DNA of 64,000 nucleotides from Laceyella sediminis (GTDB taxonomy: Bacteria; Bacillota; Bacilli; Thermoactinomycetales; Thermoactinomycetaceae). Within the stretch, counting starts at the first letter, position 1; every line of letters begins with the position of its first letter. The position numbers and the translations under genes are program-made. This document shows positions 41,487 to 53,967 of the stretch, one piece after another. The DNA lies in contig NZ_PVTZ01000014.1 of assembly GCF_003003125.1 (NCBI RefSeq), positions 26,664 to 90,663 on the forward strand. The letters are read 5' to 3'. The notes under the pieces are model-generated. The model was not told the origin of the DNA, searched no databases, and saw nothing but the letters and a program-made list of their open reading frames with translations.

Positions 41487-41719
41487 TGCGTTCGCCACAT
41501 GCAAAACGGCGCCTGTACCCAGTTGCTCAAGATGATGATTTAACTGGTCAATTCATTAAAAAAGAAGCCGGGGCTCACCCAGCTGGCTTGGTTGCGGAAG
41601 TGGTGCGAACAACATTGCGGGCTTTTCATTATTGAACGTTCGGTCGGTAAAGCTCTTTGTTCACCTTTCGCACCCATTTAGGCTTGTCAGCAGCCTGAAA
41701 CCCGGCTCCCCAGCTTTGT

Positions 41720-41839
41720 TTAAAAATCAAGCTCAATGTTAATGCCATCCTCATCCGTATCAATCTCTACCTCTCTGGTTTCTCCATCCAATTCCTCATG
41801 ATTCCATTCCAAATCCATCGGATCCCAATCTTTCATCAT
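41720..41839 (-). CDS. 39-residue acidic protein
   Basis: MMKDWDPMDLEWNHEELDGE, TREVEIDTDEDGINIELDF. GGAGG lies 4 bases before the first ATG and 7 before the second (41836). It is extremely acidic, without membrane helix or cysteine. Ribosome site and clean stop support a real gene in a region that otherwise looks empty (41487-42095). Function unknown. Confidence 0.55.
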   Translation of the reverse strand: MMKDWDPMDLEWNHEELDGETREVEIDTDEDGINIELDF

Positions 41840-42095
41840 TATTCCTCCATCTCATTAATTGTCCTAATAATTTATTAAATTTACTGGTGAAAGTATTGGC
41901 TATGAATAAACAAATTCCTCCTATATCCCTGTTTTTAATTAAATATCAATTCGTCGACAACAATGAAACATTGCATCCCCCCAGCCCCTATCTTGTTTCA
42001 TTCCCTTTCTTCCACAAAAATATCTGCAATCAAACTGAAAATTGTGATTTATTCTTTAACATTTCCCCTGCACGACTTCCCATCATGAGGGCGTA

Positions 42096-42131
42096 AAAAA
42101 ACCTCCCGCTATGCACCACGGGAGGTTGTGG
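42096..42131 (-). terminator. terminator of the AI-2E-family gene
   Basis: AACCTCCCG, loop, CGGGAGGTT, then TTTTTTT on the minus strand. Confidence 0.85.
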
Positions 42132-42132
42132 T

Positions 42133-43215
42133 TTAAGACTCTTCTTGCTTGCTCATCGCACGTAACCGCACCAGCCGGTACAGGTGGCTGACCACAACTT
42201 TCAACACCGCATAGGTCGGCACCGCCAACAACAGTCCCAAAAATCCGCCCAGGCTGCCGGCTACGAGCAATAACAATATGATGGTTAAAGGATGGACATC
42301 CAAACTTTTGCCCATCACATACGGGGAAACCAAGTTTCCCTCCAATTGCTGGGCTACAAAGGCCACCACCAACACCCAGACCACCATCATCGGTGAATCG
42401 ATGAGGGCCACGATCACTGCCGGGATCGTCCCGATAAACGGACCAACAAGTGGGATCACATTGGTAAACATGGTTACTAGCGCCAAGATCAGCGAATAAT
42501 CTAAACCAATGATCAAATAGCCGATATACACCAACACACCCACCAACAGGCTGACCAGCACTTGGCCCTTAATGTACGAACTGAGCGCAAAATCCATATC
42601 CCCGAGAATGCGGAGCCCCTGTTGCCGCTCTTTCTCAGGCAATAACCGCAAAAGGTACGAGGGAAACCGTTCCCCTTCTTTCAACATGTAATACAGGATG
42701 AACGGGACGGTCACGAATACGAGAATAATATTGGTGATCACTGAGAAAAAGTTGGCAATGTTCGTCCCAATCGTAGAAATGCTGCTCCGCAAATAATTGG
42801 ACGCTGCCGTCGCCACTTGATTCCAGTCGATATAACTGGCCACCCAGGGATGATGGCTCCAATTGATCAGTTGCGTCTGTACGGAGTCGATCATTTGCGG
42901 AAAATTGGCCAACAAGCGGTTAAATTGCTCTTTGAGCAACGGACCGATCAGGAAGCCGACGAGCACCAACAACCCCAGCACCACTACATAAATCAGCAAA
43001 ATACCCAATCCCCGCGGAATACCCCGCTTTTCCAAAAACCGCACCACCGGACGAAATAGGTAAAACAACACACCCGACACAAGGAACGGAAAAAACAGTG
43101 TTTGCACCAAAATGACCAACGGCTGGAAAATGAACTTGACCTTGTTTGCCAACAATATGATCAGCAACACCATGATCATTCCGTATCCTAACCGAAACAG
43201 CTTCGACTGCGGCAT
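42133..43215 (-). CDS. AI-2E family transporter
   Basis: 360 residues with about eight membrane helices arranged in the family's pattern: MIMVLLIILLANKVKFIFQP, FFPFLVSGVLFYLFRPVVRF, GLGILLIYVVVLGLLVLVGF, a cytosolic helical region (NRLLANFPQMIDSVQTQLIN), then VGVLVYIGYLIIGLDYSLIL and VTMFTNVIPLVGPFIGTIPA, and ILLLLVAGSLGGFLGLLLAV. Members export autoinducer-2 or exchange sodium and protons, so the name does not fix the substrate. Divergent from no partner; followed by a terminator. Confidence 0.9.
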   Translation of the reverse strand: MPQSKLFRLGYGMIMVLLIILLANKVKFIFQPLVILVQTLFFPFLVSGVLFYLFRPVVRFLEKRGIPRGLGILLIYVVVLGLLVLVGFLIGPLLKEQFNRLLANFPQMIDSVQTQLINWSHHPWVASYIDWNQVATAASNYLRSSISTIGTNIANFFSVITNIILVFVTVPFILYYMLKEGERFPSYLLRLLPEKERQQGLRILGDMDFALSSYIKGQVLVSLLVGVLVYIGYLIIGLDYSLILALVTMFTNVIPLVGPFIGTIPAVIVALIDSPMMVVWVLVVAFVAQQLEGNLVSPYVMGKSLDVHPLTIILLLLVAGSLGGFLGLLLAVPTYAVLKVVVSHLYRLVRLRAMSKQEES

Positions 43216-43223
43216 CTCCTCAC

Positions 43224-44045
43224 CTAACTTTCTATTTGCTCTTTCGTTTTACATATGGCCGCATTCAACAGCCCTCCCAATATTAATACCATAGAAGAGA
43301 GGTAAAACCATCCTACCAATACGATAATTCCTCCCAAATTCCCATACACCAAGGAGTAATTGTTGAGGGAAACATAAAATGAAAACGCCAGTGAACTGGC
43401 TTGCCACCCCGCCATCGCAAAGAGGGCTCCTGGCAACGCTTGCCCAAAGGTGACATGGGTGTTGGGGGTGAATTTATACAAACACAAAAACACCATAAAA
43501 ATAACCAGGCTACTCAACACCCAGCGAATCCATGTCCACACTTCATAAAACCATGCTGTCAAACCAAACATCCGAAATGCATATTGTCCCAACACTTTGC
43601 CGAAAATGGGCAACATCAGCGAAATCACCAGCGCCCCAAGCAAACCGAACATCAAGAATATTCCCAGCAAAACCTGCATCCAAAACGGCCTTTCTTTATG
43701 GACTCGATATGCATTGTCCATGATACGAATGATCGATTGAAAAACAACCGAGGCCAGATAAATAGTAATTACCAAGCTAAGCGATAACACCCCTTCGCGT
43801 TGCTCGTCCAAAATCACCGCCAGATTGGATTCCAACAATTCATAAGTGGAAGGCGGGGCGTAAGGCTGGATCATGGTCAGAATATCGGAACTGGTGAAAG
43901 GCAGAAAGCCCAACACCGTAACAGCAAGCAACAAAAAAGGGAAAATGGACATCAAAATATAATAAGCGAGTTGCGCGGACATATCAAAAACGTGCTCTTC
44001 TGCGATTCTTTTTTTTAATTCTTTCAGCACAGGAGTTAGTCTCAT
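43224..44045 (-). CDS. YihY/BrkB-family inner membrane protein
   Basis: 273 residues, six helices (LAYYILMSIFPFLLLAVTVL, LVITIYLASVVFQSIIRIMD, WVLSSLVIFMVFLCLYKFTP). The start FDMSAQLAYYILMSIFPFLL and the HVTFGQALPGALFAMAGWQA, NYSLVYGNLGGIIVLVGWFY blocks are hallmarks of the family once mistaken for RNase BN. It faces away from the regulator gene and lies eight bases upstream of the AI-2E gene, likely in one transcript. Function of the family is unclear, probably in the envelope. Confidence 0.9.
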   Translation of the reverse strand: MRLTPVLKELKKRIAEEHVFDMSAQLAYYILMSIFPFLLLAVTVLGFLPFTSSDILTMIQPYAPPSTYELLESNLAVILDEQREGVLSLSLVITIYLASVVFQSIIRIMDNAYRVHKERPFWMQVLLGIFLMFGLLGALVISLMLPIFGKVLGQYAFRMFGLTAWFYEVWTWIRWVLSSLVIFMVFLCLYKFTPNTHVTFGQALPGALFAMAGWQASSLAFSFYVSLNNYSLVYGNLGGIIVLVGWFYLSSMVLILGGLLNAAICKTKEQIES

Positions 44046-44147
44046 TGTTCCTCCTCAGGGCGCGAAAACATGGATGTCAATTATTAATGTATCCTTTTTT
44101 ATACATAATTAACAACCCTTCGTCTACATAATCCGCTTTTCTTCTTT

Positions 44148-44171
44148 TATATTTAAGAAAATTTAAATATA
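44148..44171. promoter_or_regulatory. inverted repeat upstream of the HTH-TPR regulator gene
   Basis: TATATTTAA, six bases, TTAAATATA: perfect nine-base arms centred 77 bases before the start. It lies ahead of a TATAAT at 44202-44207 that is the likely -10. Its place and symmetry fit an autoregulatory operator for the RRNPP-type regulator. Confidence 0.5.
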
Positions 44172-44236
44172 ATAGTTCCCAATTTTTTTAATAAGGTGTA
44201 ATATAATAATAATCCACTACTTGTGAGGTGATCGGC

Positions 44237-45568
44237 ATGAAAACATTAGCATTGCATGAGATTGGGGAAGTGATCCGCAAGGTCAGAAAAGAGCGTGGAC
44301 TAAGACTAGAAGATTTGGCTGACGAAAACATATCCCCCGCCACGGTCAGTAACATCGAACGCGGCGTCGCCCACGTCAGTCCCGAAAAAATTTCATATTT
44401 ATTGGAAAAATTAGATCTGCCGATGCATAAACTTCCTGAAATGCTGGTGAAAGAGCAATCCGAGTTAAAAAAAGTAAAATTTAAGATGCTCACGGTTGCT
44501 ACGCTACGGCAGATCGGTCTCGTCGACGAAGCACTCCAGCAGTTGGAAGAGTTGGTGTTGGATGAATCGCATCCGTACATCGCCCACGCCTATTATTTAA
44601 AAGGCAAATGCTATATGTCTAAGAAAAAGTGGAAACAAGCAGAACGTGCACTGTACAATGCCCTACGCCTCTCCCAACAAAACTCTTACAAAGAGCAAAA
44701 TATGGAAGCGGCCAGCTACTTGCTGTTGAGTCTCAGCAGCTACTACCAGAACCAGATGGAACAAGCCCTCTCATTCACTGACAACGGGCTGGAAGCGTTT
44801 TTGGAAAACGGAACCAACCAGCACATCAAAATCCTGCTCTACAGAAACAAAGGCATCTATTTGCATCGGTTGGGTCGGATCACCGAAGGCATGCGTCTGG
44901 TTCAAGAGATCTGGAGCCAAATTCCGAATATTGCAGATGCCGCAACTTTGCTTGGTTTCTACTGGTTGCGTGCAGAATTTTCGAGATTAATCGGCTTATA
45001 CGAGGAGTCGATCGAATATGCCGAAGAAGGCATTGAAATTGCAAGACGTAACAAATTGTACGACAGCATGTGCGATCTGTGGATCGTTTTAGGGAGCGCC
45101 TACACGGCGACCAAAGACTGGTCCATGGCTGAAACCTCCTTCAAAATGGCGCTGAAAGTTGAAGAAAAGCACAAGGAAGAACAGCGCATCACCAAAGTGT
45201 ACAACCGCTTAGGCACTTTGTACATGAAGCAGAACAGAATGGAAGATGCCCGAAATGCCTTGCTAAAAGCGATCCAACAAGCGGAAAAATATAACGACTC
45301 CAAGCATTTGAGCACCAGCCTTCTCACCATTGGCGAGCTCTCGTACACCGCCGGCAACGTGGAGGATGCGATCGCATACTATAAAAAAGCGTTGGATTTA
45401 ACCCAAAAACATGGATATAAAGAGAAAGAGTACAAAGCATGGTTTAATCTGGCCAAATGTTACGATGGCGTGGACGAGCAGGAATTTCAGAATTGCATGC
45501 GAAATATGTATAATGTAAAGAGAGACTTTACTAGGATGGAGGTAGAAGAGCATGATTTTAAAGATTAA
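44237..45568 (+). CDS. HTH-TPR transcriptional regulator, RRNPP (PlcR/NprR/Rap-like) type
   Basis: 443 residues from the ATG at 44237 after GAGGTGATCGGC. An HTH_3 domain at about 5-60 (IGEVIRKVRKERGLRLEDLA, PATVSNIERGVAHVSPEKIS). Then about ten tetratricopeptide-like repeats (for example AYYLKGKCYMSKKKWKQAER; DLWIVLGSAYTATKDWSMAE; YNRLGTLYMKQNRMEDARNA; LTIGELSYTAGNVEDAIAYY). This is the layout of RRNPP cytosolic receptors, whose TPR groove binds a re-imported peptide pheromone and so changes DNA binding. The stop overlaps the start of a secreted propeptide gene by 17 bases, as in PlcR-PapR and NprR-NprX. Targets are not visible here; self-regulation is probable. Confidence 0.9.
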   Translation: MKTLALHEIGEVIRKVRKERGLRLEDLADENISPATVSNIERGVAHVSPEKISYLLEKLDLPMHKLPEMLVKEQSELKKVKFKMLTVATLRQIGLVDEALQQLEELVLDESHPYIAHAYYLKGKCYMSKKKWKQAERALYNALRLSQQNSYKEQNMEAASYLLLSLSSYYQNQMEQALSFTDNGLEAFLENGTNQHIKILLYRNKGIYLHRLGRITEGMRLVQEIWSQIPNIADAATLLGFYWLRAEFSRLIGLYEESIEYAEEGIEIARRNKLYDSMCDLWIVLGSAYTATKDWSMAETSFKMALKVEEKHKEEQRITKVYNRLGTLYMKQNRMEDARNALLKAIQQAEKYNDSKHLSTSLLTIGELSYTAGNVEDAIAYYKKALDLTQKHGYKEKEYKAWFNLAKCYDGVDEQEFQNCMRNMYNVKRDFTRMEVEEHDFKD

Positions 45569-45731
45569 ATATCTGTCAACTGCTATGGTCGTCCTCGGGA
45601 TTGCTACCTCTACCGTATTTGGGCTAACTAGCCAGGTAGAGAATATCACAACCGCGAGCCAAGAGCCCGGCTGGCCGGCTCCCGGTTTTGAGAGCCAAGA
45701 ACCGGGCTGGCCCATTCCGCCTTTGGCATAA
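45552..45731 (+). CDS. exported propeptide, candidate quorum-sensing pheromone precursor
   Basis: 59 residues from the ATG at 45552, eight bases after GGAGG and inside the regulator's last codons. Basic N-terminus MILKIKYLST, hydrophobic core AMVVLGIATSTVFG, a signal peptide; then TSQVENITTA. The rest is two near-copies of a 12-residue unit, SQEPGWPAPGFE and SQEPGWPIPPLA. The unit, or a piece such as EPGWP, is the likely mature signal. RRNPP pheromones are cut from short exported precursors, read back through the oligopeptide permease and bound by the adjacent receptor; gene order and overlap agree. Two repeats in the precursor would give two signal copies per molecule. Mature peptide not known. 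Confidence 0.75.
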   Translation: MILKIKYLSTAMVVLGIATSTVFGLTSQVENITTASQEPGWPAPGFESQEPGWPIPPLA

Positions 45732-46087
45732 CTTTGTCTGTACAACGGAACCTAGTCTCAACTTCAGCCTATAGCGGCAACGCGGGCTGATCGATAGGGC
45801 AACAAAAGCGTCGTCACAGCTCAATTCCTATTACGCATGCATGCTACTTTTCGCAGGTAGCATCTTGCGGAAAATTTTTCCCATCAGCAGGGCTCCCATC
45901 TGGAGCGCTGCTTTTGTCATGATTGCAAGCGATTACAACGCCCATGCGGCTAACACATCGATACGGTTTTCTCATTATCTGCGGCGCCGATTGCAACGGT
46001 GTTTATCTACAAGCCCTTCACTCTGCAAAAGCGGTTGTGATATACTTTCAGTGAACTTGTACCTTCCCACAGAAAGGATGCCTGTAC
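45732..46087. other. region between the propeptide gene and dapH
   Basis: No second gene is convincing. A hairpin (GCTAC and GTAGC near 45842-45866) may terminate the signalling transcript. Near 46040 TATACT with TTCACT 18 bases before it is the candidate dapH promoter. Confidence 0.4.
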
Positions 46088-46798
46088 ATGAAAGAAATGA
46101 ACGCTCACCAAATCATCGAGTTCATTCAAAAAAGCGAAAAGAAAACTCCGGTTAAGATACATATCAAAGGTCAATTGGATCACATTGATTTCGGGCCAAA
46201 TGTCCAAACGTTCATCACTGGGCAAGTGGGCGTTGTCTTTGGAGACTGGAAAGACCTTGAACCGGTGTTGACCGCTAACAAAGAGCACATCGAAGACTAT
46301 GTAGTAGAGCATGACCGTCGCAATTCGGCGATTCCGCTGTTGGACATGAAAAACATTCCGGCGCGGATTGAACCTGGCGCAATTATCCGCGACCAAGTGG
46401 AAATCGGACCGAACGCTGTCATTATGATGGGTGCTGTCATCAACATCGGCTCTGTGATCGGTGAAGGCACCATGATCGACATGAACGCGATTATCGGCGG
46501 CCGCGGCACCATCGGCAAAAACTGCCACATCGGTGCTGGTGCGGTCATTGCCGGCGTGATTGAACCGCCATCCGCTACCCCAGTTATCGTGGAAGATGAT
46601 GTTGTGATCGGTGCCAACGCGGTTGTGCTGGAAGGCGTGCGCATCGGTAAAGGCTCTGTTGTAGCCGCTGGAGCGGTCGTCACCAAAGATGTACCACCCA
46701 ATGTGGTTGTTGCCGGCACGCCGGCTCGCATCATCAAAGAGATCGATGACAAAACCCGTTCCAAAACGGAGATCATCCAAGCCTTGCGCGATCTCTAA
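46088..46798 (+). CDS. dapH: tetrahydrodipicolinate N-acetyltransferase
   Basis: 236 residues, ATG after AAAGGATGCCTGTAC. An N-terminal DUF-like helical domain ([20 protein letters not shown]) precedes a left-handed beta-helix of hexapeptide repeats ([60 protein letters not shown]) with the conserved R/N in GTPARIIK. It acetylates L-2,3,4,5-tetrahydrodipicolinate in the acetylase branch of the lysine/diaminopimelate pathway. First gene of the dap operon. Confidence 0.95.
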   Translation: MKEMNAHQIIEFIQKSEKKTPVKIHIKGQLDHIDFGPNVQTFITGQVGVVFGDWKDLEPVLTANKEHIEDYVVEHDRRNSAIPLLDMKNIPARIEPGAIIRDQVEIGPNAVIMMGAVINIGSVIGEGTMIDMNAIIGGRGTIGKNCHIGAGAVIAGVIEPPSATPVIVEDDVVIGANAVVLEGVRIGKGSVVAAGAVVTKDVPPNVVVAGTPARIIKEIDDKTRSKTEIIQALRDL

Positions 46799-46811
46799 AC
46801 CCTTCTCCACA

Positions 46812-46836
46812 GGCCCTTCGGGGCCTCCTTTTACTA
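46812..46836 (+). terminator. UUCG hairpin between dapH and the aminotransferase gene
   Basis: AGGCCC, TTCG tetraloop, GGGCCT, then CCTTTTA. It is a small hairpin that may partly end transcription and lower expression of the downstream pair. Confidence 0.5.
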
Positions 46837-46863
46837 TCTGGCCTTCTTAGGGAGTGAACCACC

Positions 46864-48072
46864 ATGCAAACATGGCAACAGCTGGACCAAGCTTACATCA
46901 TGTCCACCGTTTCGCGTTACCCCATCGCCATCGGCAAAGCTGAAGGAAATTATCTCTACGACACGGAGGGGAAACGCTATCTAGATCTATTCACGGGGCT
47001 GGCGGTCAACACCCTTGGCCATTCCCACCCCCGAATCTTGGAAGCGCTAGAAGAACAGGGGCGCCGCTTCCTCCACATCTCCAACCTTTTTTTAAATCCC
47101 CCGGCAATCCGACTCGCTGAGCGTTTGGTAAAGCATACGTTCGGCCAAGGCAAGGTCTATTTCTCCAATTCTGGGGCTGAAGCGACGGAAGCCGCCGTCA
47201 AACTGGTCCACAAATGGATTCAGCGCGAACAGCATGGGCGCCAAGGCATTGTCGTCTTGAAAAATAGTTTCCACGGCCGCACATTGGGCGCATTGCGGCT
47301 CACCCGGCAACCTGGGGTCTACCAAGACTTCCCGCAACCGGACTTCCCCGTGTTTGAAGTAGAACCCAACCAGATTGATTCGTTGATGGAAGTTTGCCGC
47401 ACGCATCGTCCAGCCGCTATTTTGGTGGAACCGATCCTAGGTGCGGGTGGGGTCGTGTCTCTGGAGCGCGCTTATTTGGAAACAATCGAGCGGTTGTGCA
47501 AAGAGGAGCAGATGTTGTTCTTGGTCGATGAGATCCAAACTGGAATCGGCCGCACCGGCAAACTATTTGCCTACCAGCACTTCGCCCTCTCTCCCGATGT
47601 CATCCTCTTCGCCAAGGGAATTGGCGGTGGGTTGCCGCTGGGCGGCCTGATCGCTAACGCGCATGTAGCGGACTTGTTCCAACCCGGAGACCACGGAACG
47701 ACGTTTGCTCCCTCCCCGTTGAGCGCCGCTTTGGGCAATGCAGTGCTAGATGTCTTGTTGGAAGACGGCTTGCTGGAACAGGGGCGCCAGGTGGCCGATG
47801 CTCTTTGGGAAGAGCTTTATCGGTTGCAACAAGCACATCCCCGTGTTTTCAAAGGCGTGGATGGCCGCGGAATGATGCTAGGGATACGCACGCATCTATC
47901 CGCTGAGCAAGTGAAACGCTTGCAAAGCGAATTGCTGGAGGCGGGAATATTGGTTAATGTGACGGCCAAAACCGTTGTGCGCCTGTTACCCCCGCTTACC
48001 CTAACTCGCGCAGAAGTCACATTTTTCATAGAAACATTGGAACGCTTAATCACGCAGATGGAACCTGCCTAG
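46864..48072 (+). CDS. class-III pyridoxal-phosphate aminotransferase (ArgD/acetylornithine type)
   Basis: 402 residues, GGGAGTGAACCACC before the ATG. ArgD-type signatures: [69 protein letters not shown] (with the aspartate of the PLP site), [20 protein letters not shown] (the catalytic lysine is in AKGIG), [17 protein letters not shown]. Between dapH and dapL it is well placed to make N-acetyl-LL-2,6-diaminopimelate from the 6-oxo acid, a step done by class-I PatA in Bacillus subtilis. ArgD enzymes are known to have this activity. No arginine gene is near. The catalytic role is inference from gene order; arginine synthesis is the alternative. Confidence 0.85.
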   Translation: MQTWQQLDQAYIMSTVSRYPIAIGKAEGNYLYDTEGKRYLDLFTGLAVNTLGHSHPRILEALEEQGRRFLHISNLFLNPPAIRLAERLVKHTFGQGKVYFSNSGAEATEAAVKLVHKWIQREQHGRQGIVVLKNSFHGRTLGALRLTRQPGVYQDFPQPDFPVFEVEPNQIDSLMEVCRTHRPAAILVEPILGAGGVVSLERAYLETIERLCKEEQMLFLVDEIQTGIGRTGKLFAYQHFALSPDVILFAKGIGGGLPLGGLIANAHVADLFQPGDHGTTFAPSPLSAALGNAVLDVLLEDGLLEQGRQVADALWEELYRLQQAHPRVFKGVDGRGMMLGIRTHLSAEQVKRLQSELLEAGILVNVTAKTVVRLLPPLTLTRAEVTFFIETLERLITQMEPA

Positions 48073-48083
48073 GAGGTAAACTG

Positions 48084-49217
48084 ATGTCCCGGTCACAATT
48101 AGAAACGCTCATCCAGGTGCGCCGCGAATTGCATCAGATTCCCGAACCTGGCTTTCAAGAGTGGAAAACGCAACAATTTCTCTTAGATTACCTACGCACC
48201 CTACCGAACCGATTGCAGATCAAAACATGGAAAACGGGCATTTTGATCAAAATTCCCGGAACCCAACCGCAAAAATGCATCGCTTACCGGGCCGATATGG
48301 ATGGATTGCCGATCACCGAGCAAACCACTTATCCGTTCCGCTCTCGGCATGAGGGCTATATGCATGCATGTGGACACGATATCCATATGACCATCGCCCT
48401 CGGCTTGATCAACCACTTTGCGCATCAGCCGTTGCGCGATGATCTGCTCTTCCTGTTCCAGCCGGCAGAAGAGGGGCCGGGTGGTGCGCAACCGATGTTA
48501 AATAGCGAACCATTCAAGGAATGGAAACCCGACATGATCTTCGCTCTACACATCGCCCCAGAGTATCCGGTGGGCACCATCGCCACCAAACCGGGCATCT
48601 TGTTTGCCAACACCTCCGAATGCTTCATCGATCTCACCGGTACCAGCGGTCATGCAGCCCGTCCGCATCTTGCCAATGACATGGCGATTGCCGCCTCGCA
48701 GTTGGTGATGCAGTTGCAGACGATCGTCTCGCGCAATGTGGACCCGATCGACTCGGCCATCATCACCATCGGCAAAATGTCCGTCGGCACCAAACAAAAC
48801 ATCATCGCAGGACAAGCCCGCCTCGAAGGGACCATCCGCACACTGTCTATGGAAACGATGCACAGGGTGAAGGCACGCATCGAACAACTGGTGCAAGGCA
48901 TCGAACAAGGATTTGCTTGCCAAGCTACCATCGACTGGGGCGCCAATTACTGCCAAGTAGATAATGATGAAGCCTTGACCCGAGCTTTCATGGATTGGGT
49001 TGAAGCCGAGACACCCTACACCCTGATCACCTGCCGGGAAGCAATGACAGGCGAAGACTTCGGCTATTTTCTGCGGGAGATTCCCGGCTTTATGTTCTGG
49101 CTTGGGGTGGACACTCCCTACGGGCTACACCATCCAAAAATCGAACCGCAAGAGGAGGCCATCAGCGTGGCCGTGGATGTGATGTCTCGTTACTTGACGA
49201 AGTTGGGCCAAGCATAG
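48084..49217 (+). CDS. dapL: N-acetyldiaminopimelate deacetylase
   Basis: 377 residues, start behind AGGAGGTAAACTG. M20 peptidase fold: [80 protein letters not shown] HxAPE segment, [20 protein letters not shown] and [16 protein letters not shown] [20 protein letters not shown]. The metal-binding cysteine/histidine and catalytic Glu (EE in PAEEG) are all present. It releases acetate to give LL-diaminopimelate. Last gene of the dap operon; a strong terminator follows. Confidence 0.9.
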   Translation: MSRSQLETLIQVRRELHQIPEPGFQEWKTQQFLLDYLRTLPNRLQIKTWKTGILIKIPGTQPQKCIAYRADMDGLPITEQTTYPFRSRHEGYMHACGHDIHMTIALGLINHFAHQPLRDDLLFLFQPAEEGPGGAQPMLNSEPFKEWKPDMIFALHIAPEYPVGTIATKPGILFANTSECFIDLTGTSGHAARPHLANDMAIAASQLVMQLQTIVSRNVDPIDSAIITIGKMSVGTKQNIIAGQARLEGTIRTLSMETMHRVKARIEQLVQGIEQGFACQATIDWGANYCQVDNDEALTRAFMDWVEAETPYTLITCREAMTGEDFGYFLREIPGFMFWLGVDTPYGLHHPKIEPQEEAISVAVDVMSRYLTKLGQA

Positions 49218-49328
49218 CCTTTAGATGAAAGGGAGCCTACCCACCTACTTGATTTGCCTGATATGCCCTACTCGAAATAACGTCCGTTTATTTTTCCCTT
49301 CGCGGCCGGATAAACCGCAAATACAAAC

Positions 49329-49376
49329 AAGGCTCGTTGCCGCGCTCAGTAAGCGCGCAACGAGCCTTGTTGTCTC
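49329..49376 (+). terminator. terminator of the dap operon
   Basis: AAGGCTCGTTGCCGCGC, loop, GCGCGCAACGAGCCTT, then GTTGT; about 16 bp stem with one bulge. Confidence 0.8.
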
Positions 49377-49429
49377 TCACCAGGTTCTTTGCTTGGTCAT
49401 GCCATGTCCATTTCTTTGGCGATTGCATA

Positions 49430-49466
49430 AACAAACACTCCCCGCCTAAACCCGGCGGGGAGTTGC
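49430..49466 (-). terminator. terminator of the suf operon
   Basis: Minus strand: CTCCCCGCC, GGGTTTA loop, GGCGGGGAG, then TGTTTGTTTATG. Confidence 0.8.
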
Positions 49467-49481
49467 ACAACTAAGTTACGA

Positions 49482-50906
49482 TTAACCGATAGAGCCTTCC
49501 ATCTCAAATTTGATCAGGCGGTTCATCTCCACAGCGTACTCCATGGGCAATTCTTTGGTAAACGGTTCGATGAAGCCCATGATAATCATCTGCGTCGCTT
49601 CGTTTTCTGACAACCCGCGGCTCATCAGGTAAAAGAGCTGCTCTTCACTCACTTTGGACACGGTCGCTTCGTGTTCAAGCGTAACATTGTCCGCTTTGAT
49701 CTCGTTGTACGGAATCGTGTCCGATGTGGATTGGTCATCCAAGATCAGCGTATCGCACTTCACATTGGCTTTGGAGCCTTCCGCGTTTTTGCCAAATGCC
49801 GTCAAGCCGCGGTAAGTCACTTTACCGCCTTGCTTACTGATCGACTTAGAAATGATCGTAGATGTGCAGTTTGGAGCCAAGGCGACCACTTTCGCACCCG
49901 CATCTTGGTGCTGCCCTTTTCCGGCTACAGCGATGGACAGAATGTCAGCTTTGGCACCTTCCCCTTTCATGATGACGGCGGGATATTTCATGGTCAATTT
50001 AGAACCGATGTTGCCATCAACCCATTCCATGTGGGCGCCTGCATGAGCTACCGCCCGCTTGGTTACCAGGTTGTAAATGTTGGGAGCCCAGTTTTGGATG
50101 GTAGTGTAACGGCAACGCGCGTTATCTTTCACCACGATCTCCACTACTGCGCTGTGCAGGGAGTCCGTGCTGTAGATCGGCGCCGTACAACCTTCCACAT
50201 AATGCACAAACGCGCCCTCATCCACGATGATCAGTGTCCGCTCAAACTGCCCCATGTTCTCCGAGTTGATACGGAAGTAAGCTTGCAGCGGCACTTCGCA
50301 ACGCACCCCTTTGGGGACGTAAATAAAGCTTCCACCGCTCCACACCGCACTGTTCAATGCGGCAAACTTGTTGTCCGTAATCGGAACAACCGTACCGAAG
50401 TATTCTTTCAACAGCTCTGGGTACTCGCGCAAAGCGGTATCCGTGTCGCAGAAGATAACCCCTTGCTCTTCCAACTCTTTTTGCATGTTGTGGTATACAA
50501 CCTCAGACTCGTATTGCGCAGACACCCCGGCCAAAAACTTCTGTTCCGCCTCGGGAATGCCCAGCTTGTCGAAGGTTTGCTTGATCTCATCCGGCACTTC
50601 GTCCCAAGAACGGCCTTGCCGCTCAGATGGTTTGACGTAGTAGGTGATGTCGTCGAAATCCAGTTCATCGAGGTTTCCCGGCAACAGGGAGAACCATTTG
50701 CTGTTGGTTGATTCCGGCATGGGCATTTTGTAGAATTGCTCCAATGCCTTCAAACGGAAATCCAGCATCCATTCGGGTTCGCCTTTCATGCGGGAGATCT
50801 CCTCCACTACTTGGCGGCTCAGCCCTTTCTTGGACCGGAAAACCGAGACGTCCTTATCACGAAAACCGTACCTGTATTCCGATATCTCGGGAATGTTTTG
50901 TGCCAC
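49482..50906 (-). CDS. sufB: Fe-S cluster assembly scaffold SufB
   Basis: 474 residues from the GTG at 50906, six bases after GGAGGAG; the longer N-terminal reading is rejected because it adds residues not found in Suf[121 protein letters not shown] and [20 protein letters not shown] are all family blocks. With SufC and SufD it forms the scaffold on which Fe-S clusters are built. Last gene of sufCDSUB. Confidence 0.95.
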   Translation of the reverse strand: MAQNIPEISEYRYGFRDKDVSVFRSKKGLSRQVVEEISRMKGEPEWMLDFRLKALEQFYKMPMPESTNSKWFSLLPGNLDELDFDDITYYVKPSERQGRSWDEVPDEIKQTFDKLGIPEAEQKFLAGVSAQYESEVVYHNMQKELEEQGVIFCDTDTALREYPELLKEYFGTVVPITDNKFAALNSAVWSGGSFIYVPKGVRCEVPLQAYFRINSENMGQFERTLIIVDEGAFVHYVEGCTAPIYSTDSLHSAVVEIVVKDNARCRYTTIQNWAPNIYNLVTKRAVAHAGAHMEWVDGNIGSKLTMKYPAVIMKGEGAKADILSIAVAGKGQHQDAGAKVVALAPNCTSTIISKSISKQGGKVTYRGLTAFGKNAEGSKANVKCDTLILDDQSTSDTIPYNEIKADNVTLEHEATVSKVSEEQLFYLMSRGLSENEATQMIIMGFIEPFTKELPMEYAVEMNRLIKFEMEGSIG

Positions 50907-51012
50907 GGCCTTCTCCTCCTCTTCGTTTATCCATATGCCATCAGGAGCCGGGGCCCTTTGGCGCTGATCCAGTCGTCCTGCGCAAAAGGGCGATCCCGTT
51001 CCTTCCATCAGG

Positions 51013-53952
<2,940 letters not shown>

Positions 53953-53967
53953 CTTATGCACCACCCC

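Noticed and set aside
45841..46155. plus-strand 104-residue frame overlapping the dapH start
   Set aside because: It would run into dapH in another frame, and its composition is not protein-like.
50907..51008. longer N-terminus of SufB
   Set aside because: The extra residues are absent from SufB; the GTG at 50906 has a good ribosome site.
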